NCBI GenBank assembly: GCA_003209565.1
Contig: QCQK01000007.1
Coordinates: 1-53,520 of the forward strand
DNA from: Prochlorococcus sp. AG-449-J16
GTDB taxonomy: Bacteria; Cyanobacteriota; Cyanobacteriia; PCC-6307; Cyanobiaceae
DNA: 53,520 nucleotides
Direction of reading: 5' to 3'
The notes beneath the pieces were generated by a model. That model had not been told where the DNA came from, made no database searches, and was given only the letters and a program-made list of their open reading frames with translations. The position numbers were made by a program, and so were the translations under genes. The stretch's first letter is position 1. Every line of letters begins with the position of its first letter. Positions 8,984 through 18,776 of the stretch are shown here, one piece after another.

Positions 8984-10182
8984 AAAATAAAATTCATACT
9001 ATTGAAGTTGAAAATAACGAAACTCAATCTGTAGAGAAAATTATTGAAAAAATTAGAGAGAATAAAATTATTTATGTAAAAAACAAATTTTATAAAGACA
9101 AAGATGCATTAGATTCAATTCCTGAAAATGGACCAGCAATTATCTTAAACAGTAGTGGGAGTTCTGGAAAACCAAGAAAATGTTTTCACCATTTAGATAA
9201 TCTTAAATTATCTGCAGCTACATCAGGTCAATGGCTAATAGAGCAAGGATTTGAATTGCAAAACTGCCTAATTTTTAATACTTTACCCCTGAACCATATA
9301 AGTGGATTAATGCCAATTTTTAGAAGTCAAACTTGGGGATGTGATTGTATTAATATCTCTCCGAATTTGATAAAAAAAACTAGAGAACTTTTAATTTTTA
9401 CAATTAAATTTAAAAAAAACAAAAAACACTTGATTACGTCATTAGTACCTACCCAATTACAAAGACTCTTAGCTCAAAAAGATGGAATTAGTTGGCTAAA
9501 AATTTTTGATCTAATTTGGGTAGGCGGAGCTTCAATTTCAGACGAAACTGCAGAACAATGTATAAAAGAAAAAATAAAATTAGCACCTTGTTACGGCTCA
9601 ACTGAAACAGCAGCAATGGTTACGAGTTTAAAACCAAAAGAATTCTTAATGGGTTTTAAAAATGTTGGAGAAATACTTCCTGATACAAAAATAAGAATTA
9701 ACGCACAAGGATTAATCGAGATAAAATCAGCCAGAATTGGAATCGAAATAATAGACTCTTTAAAAACTGGAAATTTCAAAAATAAAAATGGGTGGTGGGA
9801 AACAGGTGATTTAGGTGAAATTAATCAAATCAATAATTCTTTATATTTAAACTTTGTTGGAAGAAGTGATAATGCCTTTAATTCAGGAGGAGAAATCGTT
9901 TTCCCTGAAGTAATTAAATCTAGATTAAATGATTTCATATTGAAAGAAAATATCCCAATTAATAAATTCAATATTTCAAAAATATCTAACAAATTATGGG
10001 GAAATAAAATTAAAGTAATAGTTGAATTTAGAGAACTTACAAAAAATAAAAATATTGAAATTTCTTTAAATTTATTAAAAAAATTTTCTCAAAGTTGGCC
10101 TAAACATGAAAAGCCTGAAAAATGGATTGTTAAAAACAAAAATAGCATTTCAGAAAAAATAAACTATAAGTTTAAAAAATAA
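8980..10182 (+). CDS. menE: o-Succinylbenzoate-CoA ligase
   Basis: About 400 residues. ANL-superfamily acyl-CoA synthetase that activates o-succinylbenzoate with ATP and CoA. The phosphate loop is SSGSSGKPRK, the adenine motif is CYGSTETAAM, and the hinge segment is WWETGDLG followed by VGRSDNAFNSGGE. The enzyme is short compared with typical acyl-CoA ligases, because the N-terminal subdomain is reduced, as in other cyanobacterial MenE proteins. I chose the ATG at 8980, which forms an ATGA overlap with the menC stop; an in-frame ATG at 8968 would overlap menC by 16 bp. It ends exactly where menI ends on the opposite strand. Confidence 0.9.
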   Translation: MKNKIHTIEVENNETQSVEKIIEKIRENKIIYVKNKFYKDKDALDSIPENGPAIILNSSGSSGKPRKCFHHLDNLKLSAATSGQWLIEQGFELQNCLIFNTLPLNHISGLMPIFRSQTWGCDCINISPNLIKKTRELLIFTIKFKKNKKHLITSLVPTQLQRLLAQKDGISWLKIFDLIWVGGASISDETAEQCIKEKIKLAPCYGSTETAAMVTSLKPKEFLMGFKNVGEILPDTKIRINAQGLIEIKSARIGIEIIDSLKTGNFKNKNGWWETGDLGEINQINNSLYLNFVGRSDNAFNSGGEIVFPEVIKSRLNDFILKENIPINKFNISKISNKLWGNKIKVIVEFRELTKNKNIEISLNLLKKFSQSWPKHEKPEKWIVKNKNSISEKINYKFKK

Positions 10183-10635
<453 letters not shown>

Positions 10636-10644
10636 TTAGAGAAA

Positions 10645-11832
10645 TTATCTATCAACAGATCCCATAATGACATCTATTGAACCAAGGATTGCCATAATAT
10701 CAGCGATTTTGGCACCTTTAAGAATATGAGGCAATATTTGCAGATTATTTAAATCAGCTGCTCTGATTTTAAATCTCCATGGGGTAACTTCATTATTTCC
10801 TTGAATAAATACACCTATTTCTCCTTTGCCGGACTCTAATCTTGTATATAATTCTCCGTTAGGAATTTTAAAAGTTGGAGCAACCTTCTTAGCTACATAT
10901 TGATAGTCAATACCAAATATTTCACTTTTCTTATCTTCAGTCGCCATTCTTTGAGCTTCTAAATTTTCTGTTGGACCTCCTGGAATCATTTTGCAGGCTT
11001 GGCGAATAATGCTTAGTGATTGTCTCATCTCTTCAACTCTTACTCGATATCTCGCGTAACAATCTCCCTCTTTTTCTGAAGCAATCTGCCAATCAAAATC
11101 GTCATAACATTCATAACTATCGACTTTCCTTAAATCCCAGGAAACTCCGGAAGCTCTAAGCATTGGCCCAGACAAAGACCAATTAATTGCCTGGTCTCTT
11201 TGTATTGTTCCAAGACCTTCAATTCTTTTTCTAAAAATTGGATTATTTGTGATTAATTTTTCGTATTCATCTATTTTAGGACCGAACCAATCGCAAAAGT
11301 CTATACATTTTTCTAACCATCCGTATGGGAGATCACAGGCGACACCGCCAATCCTAAAGAAATTATTATTTATTAGCCTTTGTCCAGTAGCAGCTTCCCA
11401 GAGATCATAGATCATCTCTCTTTCTCTAAAAATATAGAAAAATGGAGTTTGAGCTCCAACGTCTGCTAAAAAGGGACCTAGCCATAAAAGATGATTAGCA
11501 ATACGATTAAGTTCGAGCATAAGAACTCTGATGTAACTAGCTCTTTTGGGAACTGGAATATTAGCTAATCTCTCAGGAGCATTTACTACAATAGCTTCAT
11601 AAAACATTCCTGCTGCATAATCCATTCTGCTTACATAAGGGACATACATTACATTTGTCCTATTTTCAGCTATCTTTTCCATACCTCTATGTAAATATCC
11701 AATTACAGGCTCACAATCAATGACATTTTCACCATCAAGAGTTACAACTAACCTTAATACCCCATGCATTGAAGGATGGTGAGGGCCAAAATTGACCACC
11801 ATTGGTTCTGTTCTAGTCTCTAGCTGAGCCAT
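10645..11832 (-). CDS. ndhH: NDH-1 subunit H (NuoD/49-kDa homologue)
   Basis: 395 residues. Hydrophilic-arm subunit of the photosynthetic NDH-1 complex, which takes electrons from ferredoxin for cyclic flow and respiration. [15 protein letters not shown] near the N-terminus and [13 protein letters not shown] are the quinone-site signature. The protein ends in DVIMGSVDR, the typical DR terminus of this family. The length matches plastid NdhH. Its start is only 38 bp from the divergent rsmH start, and menI follows 9 bp downstream. Confidence 0.97.
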
Positions 11833-11870
11833 TCAAAATTTTACTTCTAAATAAATCTTAGTCGAAAGTT

Positions 11871-12773
11871 ATGCAAACTGACCTATCTGATTCATCTTTT
11901 TTCAATCATAAATCAGTTATGACAGATGAGATCATAGCCTCATTAGAGCATTACCCATTAATAAATAACAACCAACTTAAAGGAATAGACGCTACTCTAG
12001 GCGGAGGCGGGCACTCTTATAATTTATTGAGAAAATATTCGGATTTAAATATAATTGGACTTGATCAAGATCCATTCGCGAGAGAATCAGCATCAAAAAA
12101 ACTTGAGGAATTTAAAAATAGGATTGATATAAGGGCTTCAAATTTTGCTGATTTTGTACCAAAAGAAAAAGTTTCTTTTGTGATTGCAGATCTTGGAGTA
12201 AATAGTAACCAAATAGATGACCCGAAAAGAGGATTTAGTTTCCAAAAAGATGGTCCACTCGATATGCGTATGAATCCTTTTCTTGAGGTTGATGCTGAGA
12301 AATTAATTGAGGCTTTAAATGAAAAAGATCTAGCTAACCTAATTTATAAGTATGGCGATGAGAGATTATCAAGAAAAATTGCTAGGAAAATAAAAATGGA
12401 TTTGAAGGAAAATGGGAAATATTCTGGTACAAAAGATTTAGCTTATTCTATTGCCGGCTGCTTCCCACCAAAACAAAGATATAAAAAAATACACCCAGCA
12501 ACAAGAACATTTCAAGCATTAAGAATAGGAGTTAATAAAGAAATTGACGTATTAGAAAAATTTTTGCAAGTTGTCCCTGAATGGCTTTTGCCGGGCGGAA
12601 TTATTTCTATTATTAGTTTTCATTCCCTGGAGGATAGGTTAGTTAAAAGTTCTTTTAAAAATGATCAAAGACTAAAAAATCTAACAAAAAAACCAATAAC
12701 TCCTTCTGAAAAAGAAGTCGAACTAAATAAAAGGGCTAGAAGTGGAAAATTAAGAATTGCTCAATTAAATTAA
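11871..12773 (+). CDS. rsmH: 16S rRNA (cytosine1402-N4)-methyltransferase
   Basis: 300 residues. SAM-dependent methyltransferase that modifies C1402 of 16S rRNA. HKSVMTDEII at the N-terminus, the SAM-binding DATLGGGGHS, the FVIADLGVNSNQID segment, RGFSFQKDGPLDMRM, and the C-terminal IISFHSLEDRLVK and RARSGKLR motifs are all in family order. It is formerly mraW of the division cluster, but no division gene lies nearby here. It converges with the cysteine desulfurase gene, 14 bp between stops. Confidence 0.96.
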   Translation: MQTDLSDSSFFNHKSVMTDEIIASLEHYPLINNNQLKGIDATLGGGGHSYNLLRKYSDLNIIGLDQDPFARESASKKLEEFKNRIDIRASNFADFVPKEKVSFVIADLGVNSNQIDDPKRGFSFQKDGPLDMRMNPFLEVDAEKLIEALNEKDLANLIYKYGDERLSRKIARKIKMDLKENGKYSGTKDLAYSIAGCFPPKQRYKKIHPATRTFQALRIGVNKEIDVLEKFLQVVPEWLLPGGIISIISFHSLEDRLVKSSFKNDQRLKNLTKKPITPSEKEVELNKRARSGKLRIAQLN

Positions 12774-12787
12774 AATACCATTAATTT

Positions 12788-13933
12788 CTAACGTAAAGAT
12801 TTAATTGCATTTGTAAGTATATGAATAGCTTGTTTTATGTCGTATGAATTAGTGCTTAATCCAATGCTTAACCTTATTGAAGATTCTGCTTCTTTAAAAG
12901 ATCTACCTAATGCTAGTAAAACATGGGATGGTTCTCCATTACTGCATGCAGATCCACTAGAACAAATTATTTTAGATTTTAAAAGTTTATGAAATTCTGA
13001 TCCGTTTAAATCCAATACAGTCAAATTTAAATTGTGAGGTAATCTTTTTTCTATGGAACCATTAATTAATAAACCAGAATTATTTTCTAACAAACCCTTT
13101 AAAAGGTTATTTCTATACGCAAGTAATTTCTCAGCATTATTTTTTTGATTAAAAACTGCTATCTCTATTGCTTTTGCAAAGCCAACTACTAAAGGAAGAG
13201 GTATTGTACCAGACCTGAGGCCATATTCCTGACCTCCTCCGACAATTAAAGGCTCAAGATTAATTTCTTCATCAATCAAAAGAAGTCCTATCCCTTTAGG
13301 TCCATATATTTTGTGGGAACTCATCGTAATCATATTTACATCTGATAAAAGATTATCTAACTCGATATAACCTAAACATTGTGCGAAATCAGAGTGAAAA
13401 GTTATTCCTCTCGATTTACATATCTTTGAAATACTATCTACAGGCTGAATAACTCCTATTTCGTTATTTGCTAACATGACACTAACTAGAAATGTATCTT
13501 CTCTTATATTCTTCTTAAATTGTTCTTCTGAAATTAAGCCATCTTTCTCAGGATTAATTTCTGTAACCATAAATCCCTCTTTTTTTAGTTTATTTAGGGG
13601 CTCCAAAACAGCTTTATGCTCCGTTTTTAGGGTAATAATATGTCCATAATTTCCTGTTTTTTTATAGTAATTTCTAGCAAAACCTAACAAGGCTAAGTTA
13701 TTAGATTCTGTTGCACCACTTGTAAAAATAACTTTTTTATTCTTGAGAAATAAATTTTGTTCTATTTTTTCTCTCGAGGCTTCCAATATAGCGCTTGCGT
13801 TAATTCCCGCCAAATTAGATTTGCTTGCAGGGTTAGAAAATATCTCACTCCAAAAAGGTTTCATAGAATCAACAACATCTTTAGAGCAAGGAGTTGAAGA
13901 TTGATAGTCTAGTAGTATGGGAGTTGATAGCAT
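12788..13933 (-). CDS. Cysteine desulfurase (IscS/NifS type)
   Basis: 381 residues. PLP enzyme that takes sulfur from cysteine for Fe-S clusters and thio-modified tRNA. The N-terminal LLDYQSSTPCSKDVVDSM, the SGATESNNLALLG segment, the PLP-lysine motif SSHKIYGPKG, and the active-site loop with CSSGSACSNG near residue 325 place it in the IscS/NifS class I rather than the SufS class. No iscU, iscR or suf gene is adjacent, so the acceptor is unknown. Divergent from the LuxR-type response regulator with 59 bp between starts. Confidence 0.93.
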   Translation of the reverse strand: MLSTPILLDYQSSTPCSKDVVDSMKPFWSEIFSNPASKSNLAGINASAILEASREKIEQNLFLKNKKVIFTSGATESNNLALLGFARNYYKKTGNYGHIITLKTEHKAVLEPLNKLKKEGFMVTEINPEKDGLISEEQFKKNIREDTFLVSVMLANNEIGVIQPVDSISKICKSRGITFHSDFAQCLGYIELDNLLSDVNMITMSSHKIYGPKGIGLLLIDEEINLEPLIVGGGQEYGLRSGTIPLPLVVGFAKAIEIAVFNQKNNAEKLLAYRNNLLKGLLENNSGLLINGSIEKRLPHNLNLTVLDLNGSEFHKLLKSKIICSSGSACSNGEPSHVLLALGRSFKEAESSIRLSIGLSTNSYDIKQAIHILTNAIKSLR

Positions 13934-13992
13934 TACGTTTAGTATATAAAATTCTTTTTATTACTAGAAAATCAAATTAAAGAATTTAAAAA

Positions 13993-14721
13993 ATGAATGA
14001 AATTAATCAAATAAATAATGAACTGGTGAGAAAATCAAAAATTTTATTAGTTGATGATGAGCCTGGTTTAAGAACAGCTGTTAAAACATTTCTAGAAGAT
14101 GAAGGCTTCGAAATATTTATTGCAGTTGATGGAGAGGATGGTTGGGAAAAAGCTCAAACAGTTTTTCCCGATTTGATAATTAGCGATGTTATGATGCCCC
14201 GAGCCAACGGTTATGCTTTATTAGAAAAAATTAGAGAGGATGAAAAATTAGGAGGAACTCCAGTTATTTTTCTAACTGCAAAAGGTATGACCCTAGACAG
14301 AACCGAAGGTTATCTTGCAGGAGTTGATGATTATATTTCCAAACCTTTCGATCCCGATGAATTAGCTGCCAGAGTTAAAAATGTAATCAATAGACAAGAA
14401 CGTTTACTAAAAGAAGCAGCACGATTCGCAGATATTGATGTAAGCAAAATGGCTAAACAAATTACCGAAATAAAATCTATGCTCACAGACCAAAACCAGA
14501 ATAATCCAGAAAATAAAATTAATCTTCCTAGTTTTACTCCAAGAGAAGCAAGTGTACTTCAACTAGTAGCAGAGGGACTTATGAACAAGGAAATTGCAAG
14601 ACAGCTTGAAACATCTATTAGAAATGTTGAAAAATATGTAAGTAGACTTTTTATCAAGACAGGTACATCTAGTCGAACCGAATTAGTTCGTTATGCACTT
14701 GAAAATCATTTAGTAAAGTAA
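13993..14721 (+). CDS. Response regulator, REC plus LuxR/NarL HTH (Ycf29-like)
   Basis: 242 residues. The receiver domain spans about residues 15-135: DD acidic pair at 21-22, phospho-acceptor D65 in IISDVMMP, the T in FLTAKG, and K in YISKPFDPDE. A linker of about 40 residues leads to a LuxR-type HTH near 175-235 with FTPREASVLQLVAEGLMNKEIA and SIRNVEKYVSRLF. The pattern resembles the algal plastid Ycf29 regulator and its cyanobacterial relatives; I infer this from domain order and sequence feel. No histidine kinase is adjacent. Target genes are unknown. The stop is 1 bp from the stop of chlM. Confidence 0.8.
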   Translation: MNEINQINNELVRKSKILLVDDEPGLRTAVKTFLEDEGFEIFIAVDGEDGWEKAQTVFPDLIISDVMMPRANGYALLEKIREDEKLGGTPVIFLTAKGMTLDRTEGYLAGVDDYISKPFDPDELAARVKNVINRQERLLKEAARFADIDVSKMAKQITEIKSMLTDQNQNNPENKINLPSFTPREASVLQLVAEGLMNKEIARQLETSIRNVEKYVSRLFIKTGTSSRTELVRYALENHLVK

Positions 14722-14722
14722 A

Positions 14723-15424
14723 TTATTGAATTTTTTCGAATTCAATTAGTTTTGAAAAATAAAAAGGAGCTTGATTTAATTTCTTTTTAACCACTTTGAA
14801 TCCTCTTCTTTTAGCAGCATCAATAATGCCCTTTTCTTTCAATGTATATGCTCTCGTAGTTTTACTTGGCCCAGGAAATAATTTCCCAATATTTTTTAGA
14901 ACAGCAAGAACTGGAGTATAGGGAGCAAAGCTAACAATTAGTTTTTCTTTGCTTAAATCACATAGATGTTGGACCATTTCTTCTGCGACCGGTTGAGGAT
15001 AATGAATAAATACATCCAAACAAACTACAACATCAAATAATCCTGTTAATTTTTCCAGATCACAGACTTCATATTTGATTTTACCTTGATTCAAACCTAA
15101 TGCATTAATGCGTTTTTTTGTTTCTTTAATCATTTCAGAAGAAATATCGCTCACTTGTAGTTGTTTTATACCAAGTCTTAATAAAGGTATGGAAAGACTT
15201 CCTACTCCACATCCTGCATCACAATAACTTTTTTTTGCTAGTTTAGGATAATTTTTGATGTATGAGACCACATCATCCACAGTTTTTTGATGTCCTTTCC
15301 TAATATTTTTCTGGACTGTATTAATTTCATTAGATTTGCTATAAATTTTATTCCATCTTTCAAAACCAGTGCCGTTAAAATAGTTTCTAACTTCACTTTT
15401 CTCGATAATCTTATTTGACGTCAT
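14723..15424 (-). CDS. chlM: Mg-protoporphyrin IX methyltransferase
   Basis: 233 residues. SAM-dependent enzyme that methylates the C13 propionate of Mg-protoporphyrin IX in chlorophyll synthesis. NYFNGTGFERWNKIYS at the N-terminus and the KGHQKTVDDVV segment are typical of ChlM. The SAM site is YCDAGCGVGSLSIPL near residues 68-82, followed by VSDISSEMI. The C-terminal KKLNQAPFYFSKLIEF end also matches the family. Full length. It is transcribed alone leftward and is head-to-head with purE, with 89 bp between starts. Confidence 0.95.
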   Translation of the reverse strand: MTSNKIIEKSEVRNYFNGTGFERWNKIYSKSNEINTVQKNIRKGHQKTVDDVVSYIKNYPKLAKKSYCDAGCGVGSLSIPLLRLGIKQLQVSDISSEMIKETKKRINALGLNQGKIKYEVCDLEKLTGLFDVVVCLDVFIHYPQPVAEEMVQHLCDLSKEKLIVSFAPYTPVLAVLKNIGKLFPGPSKTTRAYTLKEKGIIDAAKRRGFKVVKKKLNQAPFYFSKLIEFEKIQ

Positions 15425-15463
15425 AATAATCTATGAAAATTTATTCTTTTTATACTAACTAAC

Positions 15464-15487
15464 TGGCGCCAAATTAATTGCACGCCA
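15464..15487. repeat. Short inverted repeat in the chlM-purE divergent promoter region
   Basis: TGGCG at 15464-15468 is matched by CGCCA at 15483-15487, separated by 14 bases of mostly A and T. The GC-rich arms stand out in a very AT-rich spacer. The repeat could be a binding site for a dimeric regulator or a weak hairpin in the purE leader. Five-base arms are short and may be chance. Confidence 0.3.
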
Positions 15488-15513
15488 TTATAGGAAAGAA
15501 TTGATTTGTTATT

Positions 15514-16050
15514 TTGTCAGAATTGAATTCTAAAGATATTTATAAAATTGCTGTCGTAATGGGCAGTGATTCAGATCTCATAACATTGAAACCTACCATT
15601 GATATTTTAAGAGAATTTGGAATAAAAACTGAAGTTTGCATACTTTCTGCCCATCGAACTCCTACTGAAATGATGGAATATGCAAAAAATGCAGAATCAG
15701 AAAACATAAAAGTAATAATTGCCGGTGCTGGTGGTGCTGCTCATCTACCAGGAATGCTGGCATCTATAACTTGCATTCCTGTAATTGGAGTACCCGTCGA
15801 GAGTAAGACACTTAAGGGGATTGACTCTCTTTTATCAATCGTTCAAATGCCCGCTGGGATCCCAGTCGCAACAGTTGCAATTAATGGAGGTCAGAATGCT
15901 GGATTATTGGCAATAGAGATTATAAGTTTATTTGATGAATCCATAAAGAAAAATTTAAAAGAATTCAGAGAAAATCTTCATAAAGAAGTAAGAACTAAAA
16001 ATAGTAAGTTATCAACTATTGGAGCTGACAATTATCTTCAAAATAAATGA
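15514..16050 (+). CDS. purE: N5-carboxyaminoimidazole ribonucleotide mutase
   Basis: 178 residues. Purine-synthesis enzyme that moves the carboxyl group of N5-CAIR to give [15 protein letters not shown], the [13 protein letters not shown] motif with the catalytic histidine, [12 protein letters not shown], and PVIGVPV are all present, which marks the bacterial class I type. The start is TTG at 15514; a downstream ATG would remove the first strand. It has a C-terminal tail of about 15 extra residues. It converges with cysC, with 15 bp between stops. Confidence 0.95.
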   Translation: MSELNSKDIYKIAVVMGSDSDLITLKPTIDILREFGIKTEVCILSAHRTPTEMMEYAKNAESENIKVIIAGAGGAAHLPGMLASITCIPVIGVPVESKTLKGIDSLLSIVQMPAGIPVATVAINGGQNAGLLAIEIISLFDESIKKNLKEFRENLHKEVRTKNSKLSTIGADNYLQNK

Positions 16051-16065
16051 ACTAATATGTTTCTA

Positions 16066-16701
16066 TTAGGCCTTTTTAAGAAAGTTTTCTTTTTTGAGGT
16101 AGTTAATAACTTTTTCAACGGAATCATTTAAATCCAACAAACCTGTATCAACAACAATTTCTGGATTATCAGGAGCTTCATATGGACTAGAAATTCCAGT
16201 AAATTCCTTAATTTCACCCAAACGAGCTTTCTTATAAAGACCTTTAGTATCCCTATTTTCGCAAACTGAGATATCAGCAGCACAATAAACTTCAATAAAA
16301 TCCTTAGATCCAATAATTTTTCTCACCTTATCTCTATCGCTAATAAATGGTGAAACGAATGCTGTAATAGTTATTATCCCAGCATTCATAAACAAATTCG
16401 CAACTTCTCCAATTCTTCTTATATTTTCTTCTCTATCTTCATCCGAAAACCCAAGATCTTTACATAAACCATGTCTAATATTATCTCCATCCAAAACGTA
16501 AGTCGAAAAACCATCTAAATATAAAACTTCATTTAAAGCATTGGCTAAAGTACTTTTACCAGAGCCAGATAAACCTGTAAACCAGATAACCATACCTTTA
16601 TGACCTCTCATTTTCTCTATCTTTTCTCTATCAATCGTTAAATTATGCCACTTTATATTGGTTGACTTTGTTTGATCTTGTTCTTTCATTTTTTGGATCA
16701 T
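16066..16701 (-). CDS. cysC: Adenylylsulfate (APS) kinase
   Basis: About 211 residues. It phosphorylates APS to PAPS in sulfate assimilation. The P-loop is GLSGSGKS near residue 44, followed by LDGDNIRHGL, the DREENIRRIGEVA lid segment, and FVSPFISDRDKVR. It is a stand-alone kinase without a sulfurylase fusion. The first ~30 residues are not conserved. An upstream TTG at 16704, this ATG at 16701 and an ATG at 16686 are all possible starts; I chose the 5'-most ATG. It lies 27-30 bp downstream of the SUI1-like gene on the same strand. Confidence 0.94.
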   Translation of the reverse strand: MIQKMKEQDQTKSTNIKWHNLTIDREKIEKMRGHKGMVIWFTGLSGSGKSTLANALNEVLYLDGFSTYVLDGDNIRHGLCKDLGFSDEDREENIRRIGEVANLFMNAGIITITAFVSPFISDRDKVRKIIGSKDFIEVYCAADISVCENRDTKGLYKKARLGEIKEFTGISSPYEAPDNPEIVVDTGLLDLNDSVEKVINYLKKENFLKKA

Positions 16702-16731
16702 CAAAATTTAAAACCCATCCTAACCCTTGCT

Positions 16732-17043
16732 TCATAAATTTTGAAATCCCTCTTTACGAAGAAACTCAATTGATTTCAACACCATATCTCCCTGTAACTG
16801 AATATTACTATCAATCAATGTTCCTCCAGTGCCACAAAAAACTTTAATTTTTTTTAGTAAATCTTTTAATAAGATTTCATCCTCAGTTCCTAACCCTCTT
16901 ATTAAAGTAATAGTCTTACCCTTTTTACCTTTTTTTTGTTTTGAAATATTTATTTTTGATCTTTTATTGAAAGTATCAACATTAGATGTTTCCTCAGATT
17001 TTGTTTCTTGATTATCAAATTCGATCCAATTCTTTTTTCCCAT
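16732..17043 (-). CDS. SUI1/eIF1-like translation factor (YciH family)
   Basis: 103 residues. The C-terminal 60 residues form the SUI1/eIF1 domain: ITLIRGLG, DLLKKIKVFCGTGGT and IQLQGDMVLKSIEFL are the conserved blocks. The N-terminal ~40 residues are charged and lysine-rich and look disordered. Bacterial members (YciH) have been linked to fidelity of initiator tRNA selection and stress-time translation, but their role in cyanobacteria is not established. It is divergent from trpB with 48 bp between starts and probably shares a transcript with cysC. Confidence 0.9.
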   Translation of the reverse strand: MGKKNWIEFDNQETKSEETSNVDTFNKRSKINISKQKKGKKGKTITLIRGLGTEDEILLKDLLKKIKVFCGTGGTLIDSNIQLQGDMVLKSIEFLRKEGFQNL

Positions 17044-17091
17044 TATTTTAAATATAATCTATAGTTAGTTAATACTTATTCTATAGAAAAA

Positions 17092-18336
17092 GTGGTAAGT
17101 ACATTTTCACGTAAAGATCAAAACTATAAAAATGACGATTTAAATCAACCCTCCAAAGAGGGAAGATTTGGAAAATATGGTGGTCAATATGTTCCTGAAA
17201 CGCTAATGCCTGCTCTTTTTGAGCTTGAAACAGCTGCATCCAATGCATGGAAAGATAAACTTTTTGTAGAAGAATTAAATCATCTTCTCAAGACTTATGT
17301 AGGCAGAGAAACACCACTTTATGAAGCAACAAGACTTACTGACCATTACAAAACTAAACGAGCAACTCCAAGAATATGGCTCAAAAGAGAAGATTTAAAT
17401 CATACTGGTGCTCACAAAATTAATAATGCCCTTGGACAAGCTTTATTAGCAATAAGAATGGGCAAAAAAAGAATAGTTGCAGAAACTGGAGCAGGTCAGC
17501 ATGGAGTTGCAACGGCTACTGTTTGTGCGAGATTTGGCTTGAAATGTATTATTTATATGGGTGCAGAAGACATAAAAAGACAATCCCTCAACGTATTTAG
17601 AATGAAACTCCTAGGAGCTGAAGTTAAAGTTGTAAATTCAGGAACTGCAACACTCAAGGATGCAACTAGTGAAGCCATTAGAGATTGGGTTTCTAATGTA
17701 GAAACGACACACTACATTTTAGGATCAGTTGCAGGTCCACACCCTTTCCCGAAGATTGTGAGGGATTTTCATGCAGTTATAGGAGAAGAAACTAAAAACC
17801 AATGCCTTGAATCGTTTGGGACTTTGCCGGATATTTTACTTGCTTGTGTAGGTGGTGGATCAAATGCAATGGGCCTTTTTCATCCTTTCGTTAAAGAAAC
17901 ATCTGTACGACTTATTGGTGTTGAAGCTGCTGGAAGCGGAGTTGATACTGACAAACATGCCGCAACTATCACTAAAGGATCAGTTGGAATTTTGCATGGA
18001 TCAATGAGTCTTCTTTTACAAGATGATAATGGACAAGTACAAGAAGCTCACTCAATAAGTGCAGGTTTAGATTACCCAGGAGTAGGGCCTGAACATAGCC
18101 ATTTAAAAGATATAGGTAGAGCTGAATATGGATCAGTTACAGATCAAGAGGCTTTAGATGCTTTAAGACTTGTTAGTGAACTTGAAGGAATTATTCCAGC
18201 ACTTGAAACGTCCCATGCCTTTGCTTGGTTGGATAAATTATGCCCTACTCTTGAAAAAGATACTCATATAGTTATCAATTGCTCGGGGAGAGGTGACAAA
18301 GATGTTAATACCGTTGCATCTTCATTAGATATTTAA
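17092..18336 (+). CDS. trpB: Tryptophan synthase beta chain
   Basis: 414 residues. PLP enzyme that joins indole and serine to make tryptophan, working with Trp[20 protein letters not shown] at the N-terminus, the PLP-lysine motif [31 protein letters not shown] for the phosphate, and the C-terminal [10 protein letters not shown] are all intact. The start is GTG at 17092, giving a ~20-residue variable leader before the conserved block. trpA is not adjacent. The stop abuts the opposing rhodanese gene with no spacing. Confidence 0.97.
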   Translation: MVSTFSRKDQNYKNDDLNQPSKEGRFGKYGGQYVPETLMPALFELETAASNAWKDKLFVEELNHLLKTYVGRETPLYEATRLTDHYKTKRATPRIWLKREDLNHTGAHKINNALGQALLAIRMGKKRIVAETGAGQHGVATATVCARFGLKCIIYMGAEDIKRQSLNVFRMKLLGAEVKVVNSGTATLKDATSEAIRDWVSNVETTHYILGSVAGPHPFPKIVRDFHAVIGEETKNQCLESFGTLPDILLACVGGGSNAMGLFHPFVKETSVRLIGVEAAGSGVDTDKHAATITKGSVGILHGSMSLLLQDDNGQVQEAHSISAGLDYPGVGPEHSHLKDIGRAEYGSVTDQEALDALRLVSELEGIIPALETSHAFAWLDKLCPTLEKDTHIVINCSGRGDKDVNTVASSLDI

Positions 18337-18687
18337 TCAATACCTTGGAATTGATGGATCAATATATCTGCTCCATCCATCAATACCCTCCTCTAAATTC
18401 CATATTTCGCTCACAATATTGTTATCTAAGCACCATTGACAAAAGTTATAACTTCTTATTCCTGCATGACAGCTAACAACAATTTCTCTATCTAATAAAC
18501 TAGCAAATACTTCTTTAACGTATTCAGATGTGACTTTACTAATTGGTATATGTAAAAATTCTTTTGAGAAACGAGCTATTTCAAGCTCTGACTGTTCTCT
18601 TACATCAATCAAAACTGGATCTTCTTTCTTAGAATTAAACCAATCATTGAGATTAGATACACTTATAGCTTTTGGATAATTTCCCAA
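18337..18687 (-). CDS. Single-domain rhodanese-like protein
   Basis: 116 residues. One rhodanese domain with the cysteine loop CHAGIRS (C73), which has the six-residue length of sulfurtransferases. PVLIDVREQSELEIA and HIPIS are the upstream family motifs. It probably transfers sulfur or acts in redox sensing; the acceptor is not evident. The start is TTG at 18687, placed seven residues before the conserved region. The last residues YIDPSIPRY are typical of cyanobacterial members. It ends exactly at the trpB stop on the other strand. Confidence 0.88.
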   Translation of the reverse strand: MGNYPKAISVSNLNDWFNSKKEDPVLIDVREQSELEIARFSKEFLHIPISKVTSEYVKEVFASLLDREIVVSCHAGIRSYNFCQWCLDNNIVSEIWNLEEGIDGWSRYIDPSIPRY

Positions 18688-18776
18688 TTTAGAGTATAAA
18701 TTATGTGTTATTTACAATTTAATAAATTAAGTTGCAGTAGGATATTTATTGTTAAAAATAAAAATAAACATTGATA

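Noticed and set aside
16066..16090. T-rich stretch around the cysC stop as a terminator
   Set aside because: No stable GC-containing stem precedes the T-run; the pattern is ordinary AT-rich coding sequence.
18687..18776. Possible HLR1 (RpaB) site: TTTACAAT in the rhodanese/K-N-rich gene spacer
   Set aside because: Only one half-site is present; no second half at the two-base spacing was found on either side.
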